From Coemansia sp. RSA 487 (Eukaryota > Kickxellomycota > Kickxellomycetes > Kickxellales > Kickxellaceae), in the NCBI GenBank assembly GCA_027577595.1, contig JANBRJ010000122.1, positions 1 through 43,940 of the forward strand: a stretch of DNA of 43,940 bases, read 5' to 3'. Shown here in pieces: positions 1 through 8,065 of the stretch (positions are counted from its first letter, which is position 1; the number at the start of each line of letters is the position of its first letter). The notes under the pieces were generated by a model, which saw nothing but the letters and a program-made list of their open reading frames with translations, ran no database searches and was not told where the DNA came from. The position numbers and the translations under genes were made by a program.

Positions 1-242
1 ATGCAGATTACTTGAAACAAACATATGGAATCAGCGACAAAATGGGAGTTATTTTGTTCAGGAAGCAAAAGTTCTTGACAATGGTCCCTGATATTCGTAT
101 TGACGAGAGCAAAAAGTTGAAACACTTTGCCAATGTACTAAATGAATTTGATACTTTGCCGGCTGAACCCAGTCCAAAGGAGCATCATGAGACTATAGCA
201 AAGAAGGCAGATGGTGGTTGTGGCTGCTGCACCATTCTCTAA
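1..242 (+). CDS. Thioredoxin-like prenylated small protein, paralogue 1 (5' part outside the window)
   Basis: This is the C-terminal part of a gene that begins before the window. The frame is open from position 3, reading A-D-Y-L-K-Q-T-Y-G-I, and it aligns with residues 67-75 of the next paralogue at 991. Visible parts are the block YGISDKMGVILFRKQKFLT (strand-turn-strand of a thioredoxin-like half), a helix with FANVLNEF, the subfamily motif P-A-E-P-S-P-K-E and the tail GGCGCCTIL. The last four residues, C-T-I-L, form a CaaX box whose terminal Leu favours geranylgeranyltransferase I. A second Cys directly before it could be palmitoylated. No CxxC redox motif is present in the visible part. 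The tail's presence and spacing make this a real gene; its biological role is unknown. Confidence 0.8.
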   Translation, partial: ADYLKQTYGISDKMGVILFRKQKFLTMVPDIRIDESKKLKHFANVLNEFDTLPAEPSPKEHHETIAKKADGGCGCCTIL

Positions 243-990
243 GGTGTAGTTTTTGCTTTCCTTTCATTTGTAGCAAGGATATTATAATTTATTTAGTTAT
301 TTTAATGACATACAACTCATTAGCATCTTTCCATTTATAGTGTTGGAAGCTAACTTTGTAGCATTTCTGCCCAACTAAATATTCAAACTACTTTTTTATT
401 TTATATACATGATGTTTTCCAAGGAAACAATAAATTTAGTAGAATGAAGGATATCCTAAACTATAAAGTATATCACCAGTGAGGAGGATTTGGCCCACTA
501 AAAGTTGGGACAGATACCAAAGGAGGTTCCAGTGTAGACAGAAAGCTCTATCTATTTTATTATCTTTAGTAAAGCTTTTGGGCTAAAACTAAGCTTCAAT
601 ATTGCAGTTGTGGGGGGTGGTTTTGGAGATTGAAAACACTTGGAAACATGACAGTATTTCGAGATATGCCACATGGAGGATGACATTTTCTAAACACATC
701 TCTATTTGTGATATGAAAAAGGCAGTATAAAGTGCCACAACAAGCTAGAATCTATAAAGCATTGTATAAAGTGGAAGAGGCTTTAGAAGCTTTCAATCTA
801 CCTTTGTTCTTCATGCAAACAGTGGACTGTTTGCATTGAAGGAAAAGGCAATGTATAACAAGTGTTTGTACTAGTTTATTTTTTTCCTTTTCAACTTTTG
901 TATTTTTCAATTATTCTTAATTTATATTATTTCAACAACCAACTATATCATTATTTAAACATTGGCCAAGAACTCAAACAAACTTAAAAT
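243..990. other. Intergenic, 748 bp
   Basis: AT-rich spacer between paralogues 1 and 2. I see no supportable coding region or RNA gene. The last 30 bases carry a short motif (966-979) that is shared with the leader of the paralogue at 3116. Confidence 0.6.
966..979 (+). promoter_or_regulatory. Shared leader motif CCAAGAACTCAAAC
   Basis: This 14-mer lies 11 bases before the ATG of the gene at 991. The gene at 3116 has the same motif with one change (CCAAGAACTAAAAC, 3090-3103), 12 bases before its ATG. The proteins are too diverged for this to be leftover coding similarity, so it may be a transcription-start or leader element. Its function is inferred. Confidence 0.4.
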
Positions 991-1470
991 ATGTCTGCAC
1001 CACTGCTAAACTCTGTTTGGCAAATTGAGAATAGAGTGAAGGAGCAAGATAAACTGCTTGTGTTCTATTTTCGCGGAATTGAACAAAAGGACGGGAATGG
1101 AACCAAAACATTGAAGAGGTTCATGCGCCTTGCCAAAAAAAAGGGATTTATTGCAGTACAGTGGAATAGCAATAAATCTGAAACTGTGGATTATTTCGAT
1201 GAAAAATATGGAATAGTGGGAAAAATGGGCATCGTCATGTATAGAGATCACAAGTACTTGACTTCTCTTCGCGGTATTCACACTGAAGAAGATGAAAAGT
1301 TTAAGCTTTTTGAGAAAGTACTGAATGAGTATGCATTGTGGCCAGTTCGGCCCAGTCCTAAAGAGTTTGCTGCTGCTAGGGCAAAGGCAGAAGAAAAACC
1401 AAAACCAAAACCAAAGCCACCTTCAAAGCCAACTCCTAAGCCTGAAGATGACTGCTGTATTATACTCTAA
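991..1470 (+). CDS. Thioredoxin-like prenylated small protein, paralogue 2
   Basis: A 159-residue protein that I cannot match to a named family. Residues 21-29 (KLLVFYFRG) resemble thioredoxin strand 1. A helix follows (about 38-50), then a strand (FIAVQWN, 53-59), a helix (VDYFDEKYG), and the block KYGIVGKMGIVMYRDHKYLT (72-91), which mirrors the KYGIRSIPTLLLFKDG region of thioredoxins. A final helix (FEKVLNEY) closes the core. The place of the CxxC site reads GIEQKD, and the cis-Pro position is not Pro, so no thiol-disulfide activity is expected. Next come the subfamily motif P-V-R-P-S-P-K-E (118-125), a Lys/Pro-rich spacer (KPKPKPKPPSKPTPKP) and the tail D-D-C-C-I-I-L. C156-I-I-L is a CaaL box for geranylgeranylation and C155 is a possible palmitoylation site. 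The likely site of action is the cytosolic face of a membrane; this is inferred. Confidence 0.85.
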   Translation: MSAPLLNSVWQIENRVKEQDKLLVFYFRGIEQKDGNGTKTLKRFMRLAKKKGFIAVQWNSNKSETVDYFDEKYGIVGKMGIVMYRDHKYLTSLRGIHTEEDEKFKLFEKVLNEYALWPVRPSPKEFAAARAKAEEKPKPKPKPPSKPTPKPEDDCCIIL

Positions 1471-2127
1471 TTAATCATTATTTTGCTCTTTCCTATAGGT
1501 TTCTATGTTCAGCTAATTAAGTTATTGTTTGCTGACAATGGGCAAAAGATTCGTTATCTTTTTGTCTTGGGTAACAGAATGTGGCGCCTAACTTTAGTGT
1601 TTTATGAAAACCACACACCCGAGCATCAACAGTATATGTAAATGTCGCGAATCAAATTAAATATTTAAATTGCTTTTTACTTTATTCACAGATTCCTTTT
1701 TTAAAAATGAATTTAACAGATGATCTATTTTGCGTGCGACATCGGAAACATGATAATCCAAGAAATGAAACAGAAATAAACTATGCGTGTCACGAGGAAG
1801 GAAGCTCAAACGCATGCATGCTATTTTGTCTAATATGAAAGGCCAAAGAACACCCCCAGTCTTAAACTGGGCCACTAATTATCAAGCTATATATAAATAA
1901 ACACATGGAAGTTTTATTTTTGGGTTTTGGCCTTATTCAGCAGTTAATTATATCGAGAACAAAGGCAAGAAACAAAATATATAATTCTGGCACCTTTTCT
2001 CTTGAACCTTCAACTTTATCCTCTTTTGTTCTGATATCCTTGCGTTTTTATTACTACTTCAGCGAATAAATTTGAACTAGTTATTAGTGCTATTTAACAC
2101 CAACTTTCTAAAGGCAGGCATAGTGAT
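1471..2127. other. Intergenic, 657 bp
   Basis: AT-rich spacer. A 72-codon open frame lies on the minus strand (1657-1875), but it has no recognisable motif and I do not call it. A strong TATA-like sequence lies at 1890-1899. Confidence 0.6.
1890..1899 (+). promoter_or_regulatory. TATA-like element (TATATAAATA)
   Basis: This is the only strong TATA-like sequence before the gene at 2128, but it lies about 230 bases from the ATG, farther than in other genes here (about 55-130). Either the 5' leader is long or the element is incidental. Confidence 0.3.
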
Positions 2128-2664
2128 ATGTGCGCAAAACTAGTAACCAATGTTAGCGATATTACAAATTTAATAGAAAATGAGAAAAAGTTCATATTGT
2201 TCTATTTCCGTGGGGCTGAACAGAAGAATGTAGATGGAATCAAGAGGCTAAGGGACTCTATGACCCTGGCCACTAAATACTTAATCCCCGCAAGGCAATG
2301 GAACACCAAAGACGGTGCAAAAGATTATTTCGTGGATAAATACGGTGTCAATGACGACATTGGCTTCATTATGTTTAGAGACGGGGAGTACTTGACAGCC
2401 ATCCGTGAACTTCGCAATGATAGCGACGAAAAGTTGAAGAAGTTCGAGGAAGTACTAAAAAGGTATAGCAGTTGGCCAGTTCGACCGAGTCCCAAACAGC
2501 ATTTGAAGGATTGGAAGTTAGACCAAGTGGTAAAAAATGCGGATAGAGCTAGCGCTGCCAAAAAAAATGAACAGGCAAAAAAAAATGCACGAAGAGAGAA
2601 AAGGAAAAAGATACCCAAAAAAATGCTTGAAAAGGTCGAGAGCGAATGCTGTGTTATTCTCTAA
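2128..2664 (+). CDS. Thioredoxin-like prenylated small protein, paralogue 3, with polybasic tail
   Basis: 178 residues, closest to the paralogue at 991. KKFILFYFRGAEQKN gives strand 1 with no cysteine at the redox site. IPARQWN, the helix AKDYFVDKYGV, the block DIGFIMFRDGEYLTAI and the helix FEEVLKRYSSWPV complete the core. The subfamily motif P-V-R-P-S-P-K follows. The C-terminus is extended by a strongly basic, probably helical segment (KKNARREKRKKIPKK and flanks, about 148-168) and ends E-C-C-V-I-L. A polybasic stretch just before a CaaX box is the arrangement K-Ras and Rho GTPases use to bind acidic inner-leaflet lipids, so a plasma-membrane location is plausible. The start is the first ATG; the next in-frame ATG would delete strand 1. 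Confidence 0.85.
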   Translation: MCAKLVTNVSDITNLIENEKKFILFYFRGAEQKNVDGIKRLRDSMTLATKYLIPARQWNTKDGAKDYFVDKYGVNDDIGFIMFRDGEYLTAIRELRNDSDEKLKKFEEVLKRYSSWPVRPSPKQHLKDWKLDQVVKNADRASAAKKNEQAKKNARREKRKKIPKKMLEKVESECCVIL

Positions 2665-2997
2665 GTTCATTTTTTTGCAGAGTATATTGCACGTTAATAG
2701 TACAGCTCTTTTTTATTTCATTTCTGTTGCAAGAGTGGACAATATGTTAATATCAGAAAGATGTGTATAAAGATAATGTCACTTTCCTCCTTTAGCATGC
2801 GCAGCATTTCAGTTCTTTTTTAAGAAGTGGATAAGAGGGCTAGGCGGTTGTGACACAGGGTAAATGTATGGTATCGGTTTTCTTTATGTTAAAAAGAGAA
2901 AGTGGACACCCTCTTTTCATCATTGTACCCGCCAAAAGGGAAAAATCCACTACAGTCAGCCAAGAAAAAGTTGAAAGTACAAAGGGTGGAAGTTGGA

Positions 2998-3003
2998 TAT
3001 AAA
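2998..3003 (+). promoter_or_regulatory. TATA box (TATAAA)
   Basis: TATAAA in the context GGATATAAACG, 113 bases before the ATG at 3116. The spacing matches the other TATA-like elements in this window. Confidence 0.5.
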
Positions 3004-3089
3004 CGACACCAAATATACTTTGCTTGGCCTGCTTTTCTATAGCTTTTCATACATACTTTTTTGCTATTCCACTTTATTATATTTGCGTA

Positions 3090-3103
3090 CCAAGAACTAA
3101 AAC
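3090..3103 (+). promoter_or_regulatory. Shared leader motif CCAAGAACTAAAAC
   Basis: 13 of 14 bases are identical to 966-979, and the distance to the start codon is almost the same (12 versus 11 bases). The minus-strand paralogue at 22669-23127 has a shorter match, CCAAGAA, starting 28 bases before its ATG. Confidence 0.4.
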
Positions 3104-3115
3104 GGCACTACAAAA

Positions 3116-3547
3116 ATGGCCCTTGTTATTAATTCCATTGCCAAATGCAAGGAGCTTAAAGACCTATCCAAGTATGCAGTGTTCTTCTTCTACACTCCCA
3201 ATACGATGAGCGCTGCCGACTTCCGCAAAAAGTTCGGGCCGCTCCTAAAGAAGGTTAGAACCAACAGGAATTTCAAATGCGGGCAGTTTAGCAAAGACGA
3301 CGTCGAAATCCCTCGCGCGGCCTTTGGATTCGAATCCGACCACGGCGTCATCTTCTACAGGGATGGCGTGTACTTGACGTTCATGCGCAACTTTGATGTC
3401 GACGAATTCAAGCGTATTACCGAGAACATTGACAATGAGCCGTATGCCAAGGTTGGCGGTATTACTACGAGGACAATCACGGTTGATGGAAAGACGATCG
3501 TTATCACTGGCAATGGTGCTATCAATGTCAACATTTGTACATCTTAG
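3116..3547 (+). CDS. Thioredoxin-like small protein, paralogue 4, without CaaX tail
   Basis: 143 residues. The core is AVFFFYTPNTMSAADF (strand 1 and helix 1), NFKCGQFSKDDVEIPR (strand 2), HGVIFYRDGVYLTFMR (the paired strands after the missing cis-Pro) and VDEFKRITENI (last helix). The strand-2 motif C-x-x-F-S-x-x-x-V-x-I-P is shared with the minus-strand paralogue at 21701-22213 and, loosely, with 22669-23127. So this gene is kin to the far array rather than to its neighbours. It then has a Thr/Val/Ile-rich beta-like extension and stops at N-I-C-T-S, with no CC-x-I-L tail. The reading frame after the stop does not encode one either. No CxxC is present. It may be a soluble member of the family; function unknown. 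The ATG sits in a good context 113 bases after a TATA box. Confidence 0.8.
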   Translation: MALVINSIAKCKELKDLSKYAVFFFYTPNTMSAADFRKKFGPLLKKVRTNRNFKCGQFSKDDVEIPRAAFGFESDHGVIFYRDGVYLTFMRNFDVDEFKRITENIDNEPYAKVGGITTRTITVDGKTIVITGNGAINVNICTS

Positions 3548-3646
3548 CCAGGTCTGTTTGTTTTGAGGGCACATGCTTCGCTAACATGTATATTTTAGCC
3601 ATATCACACCACCTCTCGCCATATATAGAATGCCGTTATTTTTAAC

Positions 3647-3652
3647 AATAAA
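3647..3652 (+). terminator. Poly(A) signal (AATAAA)
   Basis: AATAAA about 100 bases after the stop codon of the gene at 3116, in the short gap before the convergent Ca2+-ATPase gene. Confidence 0.45.
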
Positions 3653-3699
3653 TAGCCCATCTTTCTTTTATAGAACCAGTATAGAATAAAATAAAGAAT

Positions 3700-6600
3700 T
3701 TACTGCTTCTTCTTTTGCTGGCTGTCGACAACGCTGCTCTTCAGGGCAAGCGTCGCAGGCGGGTCAATAAACGTGCGGGCATACCACTTGAGAACTTCAT
3801 CGACAAGAATGATGGGGACCGAGATGTAAATAACGGCCTTCCACTCGAGCACGCCAAGCGGGGCGACGCTGAAGATAGTGTTGAAGAACGGGATGTAGAG
3901 GATTGCGAAATGCAAGACAAACGACAGCGCAACAGCTGCGATAAGCGACGGGTTGCGCCACAGCGGAACCTCCATCAGCGACGCGTTCTCGCTGAGCGAG
4001 TTCATTGCGTTGAACATCTCGATGCTGACAAGGATGCTCAGCGAAATGGTGCTGGCTACAATGGCATGGTACCCGCCGAAAGTGGCCGTGCAGTCGATGT
4101 GGTCGCTGAAGAGGCGCTCGCACTGGTGGAAGTGCGTCAGCTCGTGGTACGTTATTTGCGGGCCGGCGGGCGAGTAGATGTAGTGCCACGCGTATCCAAA
4201 GATGGTGGCTACGCCGACGTAGACGCCAATGATGGTGTAGCGCAGAAGAAGCCACCCGGAGACAAGAGGCTGCTTGGCGGACCGCGGTTTGTGCTGCATG
4301 ATGTGCGGGTCTGGTGGGTTGAAGCCCAGCGCGGTGGCCGGCAGCCCGTCGGTCACAAGATTGACCCACAGAAGCTGCACGGGGATCAGCGCCTCAGGCA
4401 TGTTGAGCAGCACCGTCAGGAAAATCGACACGACTTCGCCAATGTTGGACGAGATCAGATACCGGATGAACTGCTTGGTGTTGTCGTAGATCGACCGGCC
4501 CTCAGCCACCGCCATCTCGATCGTTGCAAAGTTGTCGTCGGCAAGCACCATGTCCGCCGCAAGCTTCGCTACGTCGGTGCCGGTTCCCATCGCAATGCCA
4601 ATGTCGGCCTTCTTCAGCGCCGGCGCATCATTGACGCCGTCGCCAGTCATCGCCACCACGTGGCCCGCCTGCTGGAGAAGCGTCACCAGCCGCATCTTGT
4701 GCTGCGGCTCGGTGCGCGCAAACAGCCGAGCGGTCTGGACGCACTCACGCTGCTCCTCTTCGCTCAGCGCATCGAACTCGGCGCCCGTGTAGCAAAGCTT
4801 GCTCTTGCCAGCATTGTCGCTGTCTTTTGTGTCGAGGACGCCAATCTCGCGGCACACGCTCTCGGCCGTCTGCTTGGAGTCGCCGGTGATGACAACCACA
4901 CGGATGCCGGCCTCGCTGCAGTGCGCAATCGACTCACGCACCTCGGGGCGCGGCGGGTCGTGCATCCCGACCAGCCCGACAAACGTCAGCTGCGACTCGA
5001 TCTTGTCGAGCCCCGCTCCCTGGCTCGCCGCAACCGCATCGCCAATCTCGCTGCTGCTGCCTGTGCGCACAGCAAGCGCCATCGTGCGCAGAGCCTGCGC
5101 CGACCCGAGCCGCATTGCCGCCGCCGAAATGTCTCCGCGCATAGCCTGCGTAAGCTCAACGACGGCTGCACCGACTTTGGCGTATGCGCAGCGCGCAAGC
5201 ACGTTCTCGGGCGCACCCTTGACAAGCAAATGTCCCTTGTCTGCGTCCTGCGGATCGCTGACCAGCACGGACATCGACTTGCGCTCGCGCGTGAACTCCA
5301 GCGTGGCCAAGCGCTTGTAGCGCTGATGCACCCACTGGCAGCACGCTTGCGCGCGGTCAGCGTTGGAGAGCTCTGCAAGCGTAGCGTTAAAGGCCGAGTC
5401 ATGCGTGCCGATCTTCTCGACCAGCACCCTGAGCGCAGCCTCCGTCGGCTCACCGACATGCGTGTGCGTGGCCTTTTCGTGGTTGTACGCAACAGTCGCG
5501 TCGTTGCACAGCGCGCTGACAAGAACCACATCGCGCAGCGCGTCTGTCGAGCCGGGAACAACGTGCGACTCGGCAGCTGCGTTTTGCACAGCGGTGCCGT
5601 GGCTGATGACCTGGCCCTCGGGCCCAAAGCTGGTGCCGGTGACTTCGAGCTCACGGACTGCCGAGTCGGAGCCGAGGACAATGATGCGCGACACCGACAT
5701 CTGGTTGGTGGTGAGCGTGCCGGTCTTGTCGGAGCAAATGATGCTGGTGCACCCGAGGGTCTCGACGCTGGGGAGCGAGCGCACAATGGCATTCTTCTCC
5801 GCCATGCGGCGCGTGCCCAGCGCCAGACACGTGGTGATGATCACGGCAAGCCCCTCGGGAATCGCAGCCACCGCCAGCGCCACAGCGATCTTGAAGTAGT
5901 ACACGGCGCCCCGCACCCAGCCGTGGTGCGACGCCTCGCCAAAGTGCCTGATGTTGATCACCCACACCAGGATGCACACAACCGTGATGACCTTGGCCAG
6001 CGTGTCGCCAAAGTCGTCCAGCTTCTTCTTCAGCGGCGTCTTCTCCGAGATCTGATCCGTGATCGACGAGTGGATGTCGCCGATGGCTGTCTTCGTGCCG
6101 GTGGCCGTCACCACGCAGCGCGCGCGCCCAAACACAACCGACGTGCCAGCAAACACCATGTTCACCTGGTCCTGGCACACGAGGCGCCCGCCGCTCTTCT
6201 CGGTCGCTGCGCTCAGCGCCGCAGAGGTCTTGGACACGCTGACAGACTCGCCCGTCAGAAGCGCCTGGTCGGCGCGCAGAACCGATGACTCGATTGCAAG
6301 GACACGCGCATCTGCAGGGATCTTGTCGCCGACGCTGATAACTATGATGTCGCCCGGAACCAGCTCTTCCGCATGGACCTTGATGATCTGGCCCTGGTTT
6401 CTGACGACACGGCACTCGTCGGGCGAGTACTCTTTCAGCGCAGCTATCGCGTTCTCCGCATTAGTTTCCTGCAGCACGCCCACCGTGGCGTTGGCTACAA
6501 GAATAAGCATAATCACCACCGGCTCAACATAGGCGGTCAGCTTGTCATTAGCCTCCTCGAAGAATGCGAGGACCAGCGATACGAGCGCAGACGCAAGGAG

Positions 6601-6792
6601 GATGATCACCAGCTGGTCCTGGAACTGCTCGACTATCAGCTCCCAGAGCGGCGTTGGCGGATCTTCGGGAAGCTCGTTGCGCCCGTACTTTTGCTGCCGC
6701 TCTTGTACTTGCGAAGTGGTCAGACCCTCGTCAGAAATGACGTGGAGATTGGCGAGGACCTGCTGTGTGGTTGCGCTGTACGCTACTTCCAT
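3700..6792 (-). CDS. SERCA-type Ca2+-transporting P-type ATPase
   Basis: A 1030-residue P2A ATPase that pumps cytosolic Ca2+ into the endoplasmic reticulum at the cost of ATP. Visible motifs are the actuator TGES (180-183), [10 protein letters not shown] in M4 (Ca2+ ligand Glu, about 308-317), the phosphorylation motif DKTGTLT with D355, KGAPE for nucleotide binding (524-528), DPPR (611-614), TGDGVNDAP (715-723), and the M6 signature [18 protein letters not shown], which is characteristic of SERCA rather than Pmr1 or PMCA. Length matches animal and plant SERCAs (about 1000-1050). The C-terminus is K-K-K-Q, which fits a KKXX ER-retrieval signal. The start codon lies 52 bases after a TATA box on the same strand. 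The coding strand is GC-rich at third positions, which creates a very long spurious open frame on the opposite strand. Confidence 0.97.
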   Translation of the reverse strand: MEVAYSATTQQVLANLHVISDEGLTTSQVQERQQKYGRNELPEDPPTPLWELIVEQFQDQLVIILLASALVSLVLAFFEEANDKLTAYVEPVVIMLILVANATVGVLQETNAENAIAALKEYSPDECRVVRNQGQIIKVHAEELVPGDIIVISVGDKIPADARVLAIESSVLRADQALLTGESVSVSKTSAALSAATEKSGGRLVCQDQVNMVFAGTSVVFGRARCVVTATGTKTAIGDIHSSITDQISEKTPLKKKLDDFGDTLAKVITVVCILVWVINIRHFGEASHHGWVRGAVYYFKIAVALAVAAIPEGLAVIITTCLALGTRRMAEKNAIVRSLPSVETLGCTSIICSDKTGTLTTNQMSVSRIIVLGSDSAVRELEVTGTSFGPEGQVISHGTAVQNAAAESHVVPGSTDALRDVVLVSALCNDATVAYNHEKATHTHVGEPTEAALRVLVEKIGTHDSAFNATLAELSNADRAQACCQWVHQRYKRLATLEFTRERKSMSVLVSDPQDADKGHLLVKGAPENVLARCAYAKVGAAVVELTQAMRGDISAAAMRLGSAQALRTMALAVRTGSSSEIGDAVAASQGAGLDKIESQLTFVGLVGMHDPPRPEVRESIAHCSEAGIRVVVITGDSKQTAESVCREIGVLDTKDSDNAGKSKLCYTGAEFDALSEEEQRECVQTARLFARTEPQHKMRLVTLLQQAGHVVAMTGDGVNDAPALKKADIGIAMGTGTDVAKLAADMVLADDNFATIEMAVAEGRSIYDNTKQFIRYLISSNIGEVVSIFLTVLLNMPEALIPVQLLWVNLVTDGLPATALGFNPPDPHIMQHKPRSAKQPLVSGWLLLRYTIIGVYVGVATIFGYAWHYIYSPAGPQITYHELTHFHQCERLFSDHIDCTATFGGYHAIVASTISLSILVSIEMFNAMNSLSENASLMEVPLWRNPSLIAAVALSFVLHFAILYIPFFNTIFSVAPLGVLEWKAVIYISVPIILVDEVLKWYARTFIDPPATLALKSSVVDSQQKKKQ

Positions 6793-7211
6793 TCTGTGCC
6801 TAATCTTTTTTCTATCTGTGGAATTTATGAATAAAAAGCCCCTTTTTTATAGAGTAGCGAATGATTAATGAAAAGAAAACGAAAACGAAAAAGAGAAAAG
6901 AAAAAAAGCTTGATGAAAAAAAAAACGCAACACGACTGCTATCTCTTTCAACAACTGCTGAAGAATGTTGGGCTGGTATAAAGGTCGTGTTACTTGGCTT
7001 TCCAGCATCAAGCAATGGGGGAGGGAGAGGAGCTTCTCACACTATTCGTACTCTCGTGCCTTCACAGTCATCGGCTGTTTCCCATGCCTGTCACACGTCA
7101 CATGCATGCAACAGCACATAAATCACAAGCATATAGTAACGTATTGACCCAGTTCATCTGATAGTTAATAGATAGAATTTTTGTACAAATATGTAGCAAG
7201 CTTATGCATTA
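6793..7211. other. Intergenic, 419 bp
   Basis: Upstream region of the Ca2+-ATPase, purine-rich on the plus strand near 6870-6930, plus the 3' flank of the minus-strand gene that follows. No gene seen apart from a TATA box. Confidence 0.6.
6844..6851 (-). promoter_or_regulatory. TATA box of the Ca2+-ATPase gene
   Basis: Reads TATAAAAA on the minus strand, 52 bases before the ATG at 6792. Confidence 0.5.
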
Positions 7212-7679
7212 TCAAAACTCAGTGCTGTGGCCATAAAGCTGCGATGTGCGCTGCTGTGGCAACGCAGCTTGTGTATTGTACGGTATCGTTTGGGGTTGAG
7301 TAGAAGAGTACGGCATCGTTTGTGGTGGTATAGTCTGCTGTGGCATTGGTGGAACAATAACATACGGCTGGCTTTGGCGACGAGCCTGCATCTGCTGAGC
7401 TTCATAAGCGTGGGGCGGCAGTTGAGGTAACGCGTGACTCGGAGGAGCTTGAGCTTGAGCTTGGGCTTTTTGTTGAGCTTCTTCAAGCTGCTTGAGCTCT
7501 GCGGCCTTTTTTTCTGCATCTCTTTCTTCCGCATTTATCCTCCGGCCCTTGCAGCGAAGGCGCCAGAGCACACAGCCTAGAATGAATGCTACGATGAGCG
7601 CTAAACCGAAGAAAATGGCAAAGATGACGCCAATGATGGCACCGGTGCTGAGTTTGCTGAGATCTGCGATTTCAGTCAT
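7212..7679 (-). CDS. Single-pass membrane protein with Gln/Pro-rich tail
   Basis: 155 residues of unknown function. A short polar N-terminus (1-11) is followed by one long hydrophobic helix (about 12-39, AIIGVIFAIFFGLALIVAF and beyond). A basic stop-transfer stretch with cysteines follows (CVLWRLRCKGRR), then a charged, probably coiled segment rich in Ala, Glu and Lys (49-72). The tail (75-155) is disordered and rich in Gln, Pro, Tyr and Ser. The positive-inside rule puts the long tail in the cytosol. The segment PYVIVPPMPQQTIPPQ holds several short proline motifs that could bind SH3 or WW domains. Such an architecture resembles fungal cell-wall or polarity adaptors, but there is no extracellular sensor domain. 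A TATA-like element lies about 125 bases before the ATG. Confidence 0.7.
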   Translation of the reverse strand: MTEIADLSKLSTGAIIGVIFAIFFGLALIVAFILGCVLWRLRCKGRRINAEERDAEKKAAELKQLEEAQQKAQAQAQAPPSHALPQLPPHAYEAQQMQARRQSQPYVIVPPMPQQTIPPQTMPYSSTQPQTIPYNTQAALPQQRTSQLYGHSTEF

Positions 7680-8065
7680 TATTTTCTCTCTTGTGAATAA
7701 AAATACGCTTTAAAGTTGTAATAGTATAGAAAAATTATGTTAGGTAAACTGGATATACAAAAAAAAGGTAGAGGAAGCAAGTAGCAAGTCGTTCTTTCAT
7801 CCATATTATATAAAGTCTCGTTGGTTTTTTTTATAAACATCTGTGGACATGAAAAGAAAGCGAAAGGGGCGCTAAAAAAAGAGTAACAAGAAAGAGAGGA
7901 GTTGCTTTTTTAAAAACACAATATTTCTGATATTGTTTGCAAAAAGGCAAGATCTGGCTTTTACACATAGAAAGTAGAAAAAAGAATAGATAGACATGGA
8001 AAACGGGTAAAAAGGGTTCTAGGAAAGATAAAGGAAAATAATCCATAAAAAGTACAAAGATATTT
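7680..8065. other. Intergenic, 386 bp
   Basis: Spacer between two minus-strand genes; AT-rich, with a TATA-like sequence (TTTATATAA on the minus strand, 7804-7812) for the gene at 7212-7679. No other feature seen. Confidence 0.55.
7804..7812 (-). promoter_or_regulatory. TATA-like element (TTTATATAA)
   Basis: Lies 125 bases before the ATG at 7679, similar in spacing to the other TATA boxes in the window. Confidence 0.4.

Larger units (their letters stand above)
2665..3115. other. Intergenic, 451 bp
   Basis: Spacer holding the promoter of the gene at 3116: a TATA-like element at 2998-3003 and the shared leader motif at 3090-3103. I see no gene. Confidence 0.6.

Noticed and set aside
3715-6288. 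857-codon open frame on the plus strand, opposite the Ca2+-ATPase gene
   Set aside because: It is antisense to a clearly conserved gene, Arg/His/Leu-rich and without domains. It results from the G/C-rich third positions of the real gene.
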